Assembly: GCA_963708735.1 (NCBI GenBank)
Contig: CAVPTW010000010.1
Span: 62,001 to 126,000 of the forward strand
Length of the DNA: 64,000 nt
From: JAGPUQ01 sp963708735
GTDB taxonomy: Bacteria; Pseudomonadota; Gammaproteobacteria; Pseudomonadales; Porticoccaceae
Direction: 5' to 3'
Of the stretch, positions 35,721-43,754 are shown in pieces. The notes beneath the pieces are model-generated. The model was given only the letters and a program-made list of their open reading frames with translations. It was not told the origin of the DNA and ran no database searches. Numbering within the stretch: position 1 is the stretch's first letter; each line of letters starts with the position of its first letter. The translations under genes were made by a program, and so were the position numbers.

Positions 35721-36835
35721 CACGCAGCTGCCACATGCGCTTTGAGCTGCTGAGCCGGGATGGAGCCGCACGGCGGGGGCGGTTGCACTTTCCGCGCGGG
35801 ATCGTGGAGACGCCCGCGTTCATGCCGGTGGGCACCTATGGCACGGTCAAGGCGATGACGCCGCGCGATCTGGTCGCGAGCGGTGCCCAGATGGTGCTCG
35901 GCAACACGTTTCACCTGATGCTGCGGCCAGGCACTGAGATCATCCGCGCCCACGGCGATCTCCACGATTTCATGCAGTGGCCTGGACCCATCCTGACCGA
36001 TTCCGGCGGTTTTCAGGTGTTCAGTCTGGGGGCGCGGCGCAAGATTACCGAGGCCGGGGTGCGCTTTCAGTCGCCCATCGATGGCAGTCCGGTGGAACTG
36101 GACCCGGAACGCTCCATGGCCGTGCAGCGCGCGCTGGGTGCGGATGTGGTGATGGCATTCGACGAGTGCACGCCCTATCCGGCGAGCGAGGCCAGCGCGC
36201 GTGCCTCCATGGAGTTGTCCATGCGCTGGGCGCGGCGCAGTCGGCAGGCCCACGGCGACAGCCCGGCCGCCCTGTTCGGGATCGTGCAGGGCGGCATGTA
36301 CGAAGCGTTGCGCGCGGCATCTCTCGCCGCCCTCACCGACATCGGCTTCGATGGTTACGCCATCGGCGGCCTCTCGGTGGGCGAGCCCAAGGCCGACATG
36401 CTGCGGGTGCTGGATGGCCTGGCGCCGCGCATGCCGGCGGAATCGCCGCGTTATCTGATGGGAGTGGGCACACCCGCCGATCTGGTGGCGGCGGTGCAGC
36501 GCGGCATCGACATGTTCGACTGCGTGATGCCCACCCGCAACGCCCGCAACGGGCATCTCTTTACCCGATCCGGCGTGGTGCGGATTCGCAACGCGGTGCA
36601 CAAAGCCGATACCGGGCCGGTGGACAGCGCCTGTGACTGCTATGCCTGCGCCCACTTCAGCCGCGCCTATCTGCACCATCTCGATCGCTGCGGCGAAATT
36701 CTCGGCTGCCAGCTCAATACCATCCACAACCTGCGCCACTACCAATGGCTGATGCAGAGTCTGCGCGAGGCCATCGCCGCCAACCGTCTCGACGCCTTTG
36801 CGCGGGATTTTGCGGCTGCTACCGGCACGCCATGA
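35717..36835 (+). CDS. tgt: tRNA-guanine transglycosylase
   Basis: Exchanges guanine for preQ1 at the wobble base of Asp, Asn, His and Tyr tRNAs. 372 residues from the GTG at 35717, which overlaps the queA stop. An ATG at 35735 (MRFELLSRD) matches the E. coli N-terminus better and is a good alternative. Conserved: GRLHFPRGIVETPAFMPVGT, ILTDSGGFQVFSLG with the catalytic aspartate, MAFDECTPYP, FDCVMPTRNARNGHLF and zinc-binding CDCYACAHFSRAYLHHL. secD follows 100 nt later; yajC, usually between them, is not here. Confidence 0.96.
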   Translation: MTRSCHMRFELLSRDGAARRGRLHFPRGIVETPAFMPVGTYGTVKAMTPRDLVASGAQMVLGNTFHLMLRPGTEIIRAHGDLHDFMQWPGPILTDSGGFQVFSLGARRKITEAGVRFQSPIDGSPVELDPERSMAVQRALGADVVMAFDECTPYPASEASARASMELSMRWARRSRQAHGDSPAALFGIVQGGMYEALRAASLAALTDIGFDGYAIGGLSVGEPKADMLRVLDGLAPRMPAESPRYLMGVGTPADLVAAVQRGIDMFDCVMPTRNARNGHLFTRSGVVRIRNAVHKADTGPVDSACDCYACAHFSRAYLHHLDRCGEILGCQLNTIHNLRHYQWLMQSLREAIAANRLDAFARDFAAATGTP

Positions 36836-36935
36836 CCCGCCGCTGAAGAAAGGCTTTGGCAGCGACGCGATCTTCGTTGGAGGGTCGGGGGGATTGACCT
36901 ATAATCGCGCGCTTTGGCCGGGTCGCCCAAACTTC

Positions 36936-38798
36936 ATGAATCGCTATCCGCTCTGGAAGTACCTGCTGATTTTGTGTGTGCTGGCAATCGCCTTTGTCTA
37001 TGCCGCACCGAATCTCTATGCGCCTGATCCGGCAGTCCAGATTTCCGCGCAGAACAGCGCGACCCCGATGGATGATGCGGTACTCGCCCGCGCTGGCAGG
37101 GCGTTGGATGCGGCCGGCATTGGCCACTTCGGGGAACTGATAACCGGCACCAGCGGCCTCATCCGGGTGCGCGAACGGGATCAGCAGCTGGCCGCCAAAC
37201 GGGTGGTGCAGCAGGAACTGGGCTTCGATTATGTGGTGGCGCTCAATCTGGCGCCGACCACCCCGGCCTGGCTGTCGAATCTGAAAGCCAAGCCCATGAA
37301 GCTGGGTCTCGATCTTTCCGGCGGCGTCCACTTTCTGCTGGAGGTGGACACAAAGGACGTGATGGCAGCCTATCTGGAGACAAAAGCCACTCAGTTGCGC
37401 GAAGCGCTGCGCGCAGCCGGCAGTGAGGCGCGCTACCAGTTCGTGCGGGTGGAGGGAAACCACATCCTCGCTACCTTCGATACGGCGGCGCGCCGCGATC
37501 GTGCCGCAGCCATTGCGGCTGTCGGCGATTTCCGCGAACTGGTGGTGGCGCCCACCGACGGCGATGGCCGCTATCTGCTCAGCCTGACGCCGGGGCCGAA
37601 AGTCATTGCCGGGCGCGAGGATTACGCCGTCTCCCAGAACCTGACCACGCTGCGCAACCGGGTCAACGAGCTCGGGGTATCCGAGCCCCTGGTCCAGCGC
37701 CAGGGTCGCAATCGCATCGTGGTGCAGTTGCCCGGCGTGCAGGACACGGCCGAGGCCAAGCGCATCATCGGCAAGACCGCCAATCTCGAATTTCGCCTGG
37801 AGGCGAAGGGCGAAGGTCTGGCGCGGGAAAGCTTCGAGTTCCGCGAGCCCAATCAACGTGAGTCCAAAGCCTGGCTGGAGCGCGATCTGGTGATTACCGG
37901 CGACCGGGTGATCAACGCGGCGTCCGGCTACGACGAAAACGGTCGACCCCAGGTCAATATCACGCTGGATAGCGATGGCGGTCGCGCCATGTCCCGCGCC
38001 ACCCGCAACAATATCGGGCGTCGCCTTGGGGTGTTGTTCGTGGAAACCCGGCAGCGTACCGAAGAGCGGATCAACGCCGACGGGGTTGTCGAGAAAGTTC
38101 CGGTCGACTACCAGGAGAAGAAGATCATCAGTCTGGCGACCATTCAGAGCGCGCTTGGGGTGCAGTTCCGCATCACCGGCCTGGCCAGTCCGCAGGAAGC
38201 GTCCGAACTCGCCTTGCTGCTGCGCGCCGGCGCTCTGGCCGCGCCCATGAAGTTCGTCGAGGAGCGCACCATCGGACCCTCGCTCGGCGCGGAAAATATT
38301 TCGGCCGGCATACGTTCCACCGAGATCGGACTGGCTGTGGTAGTCGTATTCATGTTGCTCTACTACCGCATGTTCGGACTCTTCGCCAACCTGGCGCTGG
38401 CTGCCAACATGGTGATTCTGGCCGCGCTGATGTCGATCATCGGAGCCACGCTCACCCTGCCGGGCATTGCGGGGTTCGTGCTGACCATGGGGATGGCAGT
38501 CGATGCCAACGTGCTGATCAACGCACGTATCCGCGAGGAGTTGCGTAATGGGCAGACGATTCAGGGGGCGATCACCGCCGGCTATGATCGCGCCTATACC
38601 TCGATCGTCGATTCGAATCTCACCACCCTGCTGGTGGCGGGTATTTTGTACGTCATCGGTACCGGCCCTGTGCAGGGGTTCGCAGTGACCCTGTCGCTCG
38701 GCATCCTGACGTCCATGTTTACCGCCATCATGGGCACCCGGGCGCTCACCAATCTGGTTTACGGCAGCAACCGCAACCCGAAAAAACTCTGGATCTGA
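36936..38798 (+). CDS. secD: Protein translocase subunit SecD
   Basis: Inner-membrane partner of SecYEG that uses proton motive force for late export steps. 620 residues from ATG 36936 (MNRYPLWKYLLILCVLAIAF). One N-terminal helix precedes the large periplasmic domain (KLGLDLSGGVHFLLEVD), and a five-helix C-terminal RND-like membrane domain begins near GAENISAGIRSTEIGLAVVV and includes ADANVLIN-like MAVDANVLINARIREELRNG. Pairs with secF 3 nt downstream. A TATAAT at about 36899-36904 precedes a start-site candidate, but its -35 is poor. Confidence 0.96.
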   Translation: MNRYPLWKYLLILCVLAIAFVYAAPNLYAPDPAVQISAQNSATPMDDAVLARAGRALDAAGIGHFGELITGTSGLIRVRERDQQLAAKRVVQQELGFDYVVALNLAPTTPAWLSNLKAKPMKLGLDLSGGVHFLLEVDTKDVMAAYLETKATQLREALRAAGSEARYQFVRVEGNHILATFDTAARRDRAAAIAAVGDFRELVVAPTDGDGRYLLSLTPGPKVIAGREDYAVSQNLTTLRNRVNELGVSEPLVQRQGRNRIVVQLPGVQDTAEAKRIIGKTANLEFRLEAKGEGLARESFEFREPNQRESKAWLERDLVITGDRVINAASGYDENGRPQVNITLDSDGGRAMSRATRNNIGRRLGVLFVETRQRTEERINADGVVEKVPVDYQEKKIISLATIQSALGVQFRITGLASPQEASELALLLRAGALAAPMKFVEERTIGPSLGAENISAGIRSTEIGLAVVVVFMLLYYRMFGLFANLALAANMVILAALMSIIGATLTLPGIAGFVLTMGMAVDANVLINARIREELRNGQTIQGAITAGYDRAYTSIVDSNLTTLLVAGILYVIGTGPVQGFAVTLSLGILTSMFTAIMGTRALTNLVYGSNRNPKKLWI

Positions 38799-38801
38799 TT
38801 C

Positions 38802-39734
38802 ATGGCTGACTCCCCGGCGAGCAACTCTCCGATCATCAAATTCATGGCCTGGCGGCGTCCGGCGCTGCTGGCGTCGGCGGTATTGACCACGCTGTCCATC
38901 ATCGCCATCGTTTTCAAGGGGCTGGTGCTGGGACTCGATTTCAGCGGCGGCACCCAGATCGAATTGCACTTTCCAAAGGCAGTGGAAACCGAGGTGGTAC
39001 GCGCGCAGCTGAGTGCGGCGGGTTTTGTCAGTCCGGTGGTGGCCCACTTCGGCAACGAGAGCGATCTGCTGATTCGTCTGCGTGAAGGCGGCGATGATCT
39101 CGCTACCCGCGTGATCGCGGCGATCGGCCCGGATGTAGGCGCTACGCCGGAATTGCGCCGCATGGAATTTGTCGGCCCACAGGTCGGCGCGGAGCTGCGC
39201 GATCAGGGCGGGATCGCCGTGCTGCTGGCGTTGCTCGGGATCCTGGTTTACGTCGCGGTGCGGTTTCAGTACAAGTTCGCTCTGGGCGCGGCCTTGGCCG
39301 TGACCCATGACACCATCATCACGGTGGGGTTTTTTGCCATCTTCGGTTATGAGTTCGATCTCACCGTGCTGGCCGCCGTACTGACGGTGATCGGCTACTC
39401 GATCAATGACACCATCGTGGTGTTCGACCGGGTGCGGGAGAACTTCCGCCTGGTGCGCAAGGGATCCCCCGAAGAAGTGATGGACCTGTCCATGACCCAG
39501 ACGCTGGAGCGAACCTTGCTGACGTCGGGCGCCACCCTGCTCGTAGTGCTGGCGCTGTTTTTTGTCGGCGGTGAGGTGCTGCACAATTTCTCGATTGCGC
39601 TCATCGTCGGCATCGGTTTCGGCACCTATTCGTCGATTTACGTCGCCTCGGTGCTGGCGCTCGAGTTGGGTGTGCGGCGCGAAGACCTGCTGTTGCCGGT
39701 CAAGGACAGCAAGGAATTCGACGGCTTGCCTTGA
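38802..39734 (+). CDS. secF: Protein translocase subunit SecF
   Basis: 310 residues. N-terminal membrane helix (ALLASAVLTTLSIIAIVF), LGLDFSGGTQIELHFPKAVE in the periplasmic part, then the conserved VAVRFQYKFALGAALAVTHD, GYSINDTIVVFDRVRENFR and TQTLERTLLTSGATLLVVLA membrane segments. Typical length. Begins 3 nt after secD; convergent with the M13 peptidase gene. Confidence 0.96.
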   Translation: MADSPASNSPIIKFMAWRRPALLASAVLTTLSIIAIVFKGLVLGLDFSGGTQIELHFPKAVETEVVRAQLSAAGFVSPVVAHFGNESDLLIRLREGGDDLATRVIAAIGPDVGATPELRRMEFVGPQVGAELRDQGGIAVLLALLGILVYVAVRFQYKFALGAALAVTHDTIITVGFFAIFGYEFDLTVLAAVLTVIGYSINDTIVVFDRVRENFRLVRKGSPEEVMDLSMTQTLERTLLTSGATLLVVLALFFVGGEVLHNFSIALIVGIGFGTYSSIYVASVLALELGVRREDLLLPVKDSKEFDGLP

Positions 39735-39797
39735 TTGATTAAAGCCACGCGAAAATCCCTGGCCGGGAAGCCCGTCACCCGTTGTGGTGCAGTATCG

Positions 39798-41816
39798 TTA
39801 CCAGATTTTGACGCGCTCTGCGGGCGGCAGATAGAGCCTGGCGCCGGGGCGCACGTCGAAGGCATCGTAAAAGGCGTCGATGTTGCGCACCACGCCATTG
39901 ACGCGAAACTCCGGCGGTGAATGCGGATCGACCCGCAATAGCTGTTCCGCCAGTTGGTCGCGACGTTTTATGCGCCATGCCTGCGCCCAGCCCAGAAACA
40001 GCCGCTGTTCACCGCTGAAACCGTCGATGACCGGCGCGGCCTGGCCCGCGAGCGCCATGCGGTAGGCCCGCACCGCGATTCCCACGCCACCCAGATCGCC
40101 GATATTCTCGCCCAGCGACAGCTCGCCGTTGACCTTGCGTCCCGGCAGCGCTTCGTATTGGCCGTACTGCGTCACGAGCACCTTGGTGCGGGCCTCGAAG
40201 TTTGCGCGATCCTCGGGCGTCCACCAGTTGTTCAGGTTGCCGTCGCCGTCGTATTTGCTGCCCTGGTCATCGAAGCCGTGACCGATCTCGTGACCGATCA
40301 CGGCGCCTATGGCACCGTAATTGACGGCGTCGTCCGCGGCCAGATTGAAGAACGGCGGTTGCAGAATGGCGGCGGGGAACACGATCTCGTTCAGCCCCGG
40401 ATTGTAGTAGGCGTTGATTTGCTGCGGCGGCATGAACCATTCGTGGCGATCCACGGGCCGGCCCAGTTTGGCGACCTCATAGGCGTGGTTGAAGGCGTTG
40501 GTGCGCTGGATGTTGCCGATCAGGTCGTCGCTCCGCAGTTCGAGCCCTGTGAAGTCCCGCCAGCGGTCCGGATAGCCGATCTTGGGCGTGAACTGATCCA
40601 GTTTTTTGAGCGCGCGGGCGCGGGTTTCCGCGCTCATCCAGCTGAGCTCACCGATGGAAACCCGGTAGGCGTCCAGCAGATGCCCCACCAGCTGTTCCAT
40701 CCGCACCTTGGCCTCGGGCGGAAAATGTTGTTCGACATAGAGTTTGCCGAGCTGTTCGCCGAGGTGCGCGTTCAGGTTGTCGATGGCGCGTTTCCAGCGT
40801 TCCTGGGGTTGCGCCTGCCCGCTCAGGGTGCGGTTGTAGAAATCAAAGTGCAGGTCCGCATACGCGGGAGGCAGGTAGGGCGCGTAGGCTATGAGCAGCC
40901 GCGCGCGCAGATAGTCCCGCCACACATCGGGTGCCGTGTCCCGGAACAGCGCATCGAGCGCGGACACATAGCTGGGCTGGCGTACGACGGCCGCGGCGAT
41001 GGTCGTGATTCCCTGGGCATGCAGGAACCCGTCCAGGTTGTAGTTCGCCAGCGATTGTTTCAGCTCGGCGTCGGTGCGGCGATTGTAGGTTTTCTCGGCA
41101 TCGCGGTTGTCGACCCGGCTCCATTGGTGCTCGGCGATGCGGGACTCCAGCGCAATGACGCGCGCGGCGGCGGTCTCCGGCGCAGGCTCTCCCGCCAGGG
41201 CGAGCAGCTTGCTCATGAAGTCGCGATACTTGGCGAGCAGCGCCAGGCCGTGCTCGCTGGTGTCGAAATAATAATCTCGGTCGGGCAGGCCGAGCCCACC
41301 TTGATCCAGGTACAGGATGTAGTGGGTGGCATCCTTGTCATCCTGATTCACGCCCAGCTCAAGGGGCGAGCCGACCCCCAGCACACCGGCGTGGCCGAAG
41401 TAGGCCGCAATAGCCTGATGATCGGTCAGTGCCGCGATGGTGGAAAGCTCTTCCTTCAGGGGGGTCAGTCCACGTTCGGCAACCAGGTTTTCGTTCATGA
41501 AGGCGCTGTAGAAAGCACCTATGCGCGCGTGCGCGGAATCCTGCGGCGAACTCTCGCGGGCGGCCGCGGCGGCAATATCGCGCAGTTGCAGCAGGGTTTG
41601 TTCCTGCAGTATCGGAAAGGAGCCCCAGGTGCTGCGATCAGCCGGAATCTCGGTCTCGGCCAGCCACTTGCCGTTGGCATAGGCGAAAAAATCGTCGCCG
41701 GGCTGAATTTTCGGATTCATGCCGGTGCGATCGACGCCCGACACGGGGGCCGCAAGCGGCTTGCCGCAGCCGACCAGCAGAATAAAGGCGAACAACAAGG
41801 TGTCGAGAACGCGCAT
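39798..41816 (-). CDS. M13 family metallopeptidase (neprilysin/PepO-like), lipoprotein
   Basis: 672 residues. A short signal peptide ends in a clear lipobox (FILLVGC), so it is probably an anchored envelope protein. The mature part starts GMNPKIQPGDDFFAYANGKW, the M13 hallmark. The zinc site is intact: HEIGH at 509-513 (ligands H509, H513; base E510) and ENIGD with third ligand E570. VNAYYNP-type substrate-binding segment INAYYNPGLNEIVFPAAI is also present. M13 enzymes cleave oligopeptides of under about 5 kDa. Faces secF tail to tail; the DoxX gene follows on the same strand upstream. Confidence 0.93.
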   Translation of the reverse strand: MRVLDTLLFAFILLVGCGKPLAAPVSGVDRTGMNPKIQPGDDFFAYANGKWLAETEIPADRSTWGSFPILQEQTLLQLRDIAAAAARESSPQDSAHARIGAFYSAFMNENLVAERGLTPLKEELSTIAALTDHQAIAAYFGHAGVLGVGSPLELGVNQDDKDATHYILYLDQGGLGLPDRDYYFDTSEHGLALLAKYRDFMSKLLALAGEPAPETAAARVIALESRIAEHQWSRVDNRDAEKTYNRRTDAELKQSLANYNLDGFLHAQGITTIAAAVVRQPSYVSALDALFRDTAPDVWRDYLRARLLIAYAPYLPPAYADLHFDFYNRTLSGQAQPQERWKRAIDNLNAHLGEQLGKLYVEQHFPPEAKVRMEQLVGHLLDAYRVSIGELSWMSAETRARALKKLDQFTPKIGYPDRWRDFTGLELRSDDLIGNIQRTNAFNHAYEVAKLGRPVDRHEWFMPPQQINAYYNPGLNEIVFPAAILQPPFFNLAADDAVNYGAIGAVIGHEIGHGFDDQGSKYDGDGNLNNWWTPEDRANFEARTKVLVTQYGQYEALPGRKVNGELSLGENIGDLGGVGIAVRAYRMALAGQAAPVIDGFSGEQRLFLGWAQAWRIKRRDQLAEQLLRVDPHSPPEFRVNGVVRNIDAFYDAFDVRPGARLYLPPAERVKIW

Positions 41817-41878
41817 GGCGATTTCCAGGTAAACGCCGGGGGTTCAGCCCCGGCGGGATCAAACAAATGGGGTATGAA

Positions 41879-42322
41879 TCATGACGACTTGGGGGTGTCA
41901 CCGCCGTCCAGGCTCAGTGGGCCAGAGCCGAAGGACGCAATGAACAGCATGCCGCCCATGATCGCAACATTCTTCATGAAGTTGATCTGTTGTTGATAGT
42001 GCGTGGCAGCATCCGCAAAGTTCCAAAACGGGTGAAAAATCAGGGTGACGGGAATCAGGAACAGAAACATGACGAGCGCAGCCTCCCGGGCGCACCAGCC
42101 AAGCAGCAGCATCAGACCGCCCCCAAGTTCGATGATGATGGTAAGTACCAGCAGCGCCGGTATCATCGGCAGACCCGCCTGTGCCATGTGGTCCGCGGTG
42201 CCCGCGAAGTTGCCGATTTTCATCAGACCGGCCGGAACGAACAGCGCGGCAATCAGCATGCGGCCAAGCAGCGGGCCGATTTTCCGGGTGGTGTTGTGGA
42301 CGCAGTTAAAACCATTGCTCAT
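41879..42322 (-). CDS. DoxX family membrane protein
   Basis: 147 residues from ATG 42322 (MSNGFNCVHNTTRKIG, GGGAGAAG upstream). Four hydrophobic helices: LIAALFVPAGLMKI, MIPALLVLTIIIELGGGLMLLLGW, AALVMFLFLIPVTLIFHP and FMKNVAIMGGMLFIASFG. LIAALFVPAGLMKIGNF and QQINFMKNVAIMGGMLFIAS are typical of the DoxX family, reported to act in redox or thiol stress responses in some bacteria. Function in this organism unknown. It is divergent from transaldolase and lies 62 nt before the M13 gene on the same strand. Confidence 0.85.
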   Translation of the reverse strand: MSNGFNCVHNTTRKIGPLLGRMLIAALFVPAGLMKIGNFAGTADHMAQAGLPMIPALLVLTIIIELGGGLMLLLGWCAREAALVMFLFLIPVTLIFHPFWNFADAATHYQQQINFMKNVAIMGGMLFIASFGSGPLSLDGGDTPKSS

Positions 42323-42549
42323 GGAACTTCTCCCGGTATTGTTCGGTATTGTTAGTGGGTTCCAGATCGCTCGAAAAACGGGTGACGCCGTGTGGGTCAG
42401 TGTAGCCAGTCGGACCGACGGCGGGCGTAGGTTAGCAGACCAGAGGCTGTCTACGACACTCGTTGACGACTGCCGAGCTTGGCGGTTGGGACGCTGGCAG
42501 TTACGCTGGCGGGCAGTACTGTCGTTGGCGGTTTGTGGGGAGGTCAAGC

Positions 42550-43656
42550 GTGAAGCAGAATCCGTTGTTGCGACTCCGTGTTCTGGGCCAGAGTATCTGG
42601 CTCGACTACATTCGGCGTGATTTGCTTACCGGGGGCCGCCTGGCGGCGATGATGACCGACGACGGACTGGCCGGAATCACCTCGAACCCCAGTATTTTCG
42701 AAGACGCCATAGCGCGTCACGATTTTTATGATGATGAGATCAGGCAGCTCCTGGCGGCCGGCGCTGATGGTGATCGGCTCTATCAGGCACTGACCATTGG
42801 CGATGTCACCCGCGCCGCCGATGTTCTGCGGCCCCTGTGGGAAACCACCGGGCGCCGGGACGGGCTGGTCAGTCTCGAGGTTTCGCCCCATCTGGCCCAT
42901 GACACCGAGGGCACGGTGGCGGAGGCCATGGCGCTGTGGCGGGTCGTTGATCGGCCCAATCTGATGATCAAGGTGCCGGGCACCCGCGCGGGACTTCCCG
43001 CCATCACGCGCCTCATCGCGGCGGGTGTGAATGTCAACGTCACCCTGCTGTTTTCGGTGGCCCGTTACCGGGAGGTGGTGGATGCCTTTGTGGCGGGGCT
43101 TGAGCAGCGCCACAGCCGGGGGCAGTCGCTGGCGGGGATCGCTTCGGTGGCGAGTTTTTTTATCAGCCGGATCGACACCCTGGTGGACGCCGAACTTGAT
43201 CGGCTGAGTGTTGCACAGCCGGGGACAATTGCCTTGCGGGGTACGGCGGCGCTGGCGTGCGCCCGGCTCGCGTACCGCCATTATCAGGAGTGGACCCGCG
43301 CGGCGCGTTGGGGGGCGCTGGCCGCCGCGGGCGCCCAACCCCAGCGACTGCTGTGGGCGTCGACGTCCACCAAGGATCCGGCCTACAGCGACGTGCGCTA
43401 TGTCGAAGAGCTGATCGCCCCCGAAACGGTCAATACCCTGCCGCCCGCAACTTTGGAGGCGTACCGGGATCATGGTGACCCGGCGCTGCGCCTGGAGCCG
43501 GGCATCGCGGAAGCAGCACAACAGATCGCGCGCCTGGCGGCGGCGGGCATCGACATGGATCGGGTGGCGGAACAATTGGAGCGAGAGGGGGTGGACAAAT
43601 TCATCGCCGCCCATGACGCACTACTGGCGGTGCTTGCCGCGCGGTGCGGCGGTTGA
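42550..43656 (+). CDS. tal: Transaldolase
   Basis: Pentose-phosphate pathway enzyme moving a dihydroxyacetone unit between sugar phosphates. 368 residues from the GTG at 42550, preceded by GGGAGGT. GITSNPSIF and VSLEVSPHLAHDT are conserved, and the Schiff-base lysine is K141 in LMIKVPGT. The C-terminal half includes VASFFISRIDTLVD and RLLWASTSTKDPAYSDVRYVEELI, characteristic of the longer Tal subfamily (about 365-380 residues), which is sometimes fused to glucose-6-phosphate isomerase; here it stands alone. Confidence 0.94.
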   Translation: MKQNPLLRLRVLGQSIWLDYIRRDLLTGGRLAAMMTDDGLAGITSNPSIFEDAIARHDFYDDEIRQLLAAGADGDRLYQALTIGDVTRAADVLRPLWETTGRRDGLVSLEVSPHLAHDTEGTVAEAMALWRVVDRPNLMIKVPGTRAGLPAITRLIAAGVNVNVTLLFSVARYREVVDAFVAGLEQRHSRGQSLAGIASVASFFISRIDTLVDAELDRLSVAQPGTIALRGTAALACARLAYRHYQEWTRAARWGALAAAGAQPQRLLWASTSTKDPAYSDVRYVEELIAPETVNTLPPATLEAYRDHGDPALRLEPGIAEAAQQIARLAAAGIDMDRVAEQLEREGVDKFIAAHDALLAVLAARCGG

Positions 43657-43708
43657 ATACCGCCGGACCCCGCTCCTTGGGGTGACGTCCCGGCATTGCC
43701 TTGATTCG

Positions 43709-43745
43709 CTGTATCTCGCCGGACCCGGGTTCCGGCGAGATACAG
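43709..43745. terminator. Bidirectional terminator hairpin between tal and rne
   Basis: A perfect 15-bp stem (CTGTATCTCGCCGGA with TCCGGCGAGATACAG) with a 7-nt loop lies between the convergent tal and rne stop codons. Strong enough to end transcripts from both sides, though the T-run is short. Confidence 0.65.
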
Positions 43746-43754
43746 GTTACCGAC

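Noticed and set aside
36819..39584. Long open frame on the minus strand opposite secD-secF
   Set aside because: Antisense to conserved secDF; histidine/glutamine-rich with no domain; a shadow frame.
39954..41996. Long open frame opposite the M13 peptidase gene
   Set aside because: Antisense to a gene with intact HEIGH and signal peptide; no independent support.
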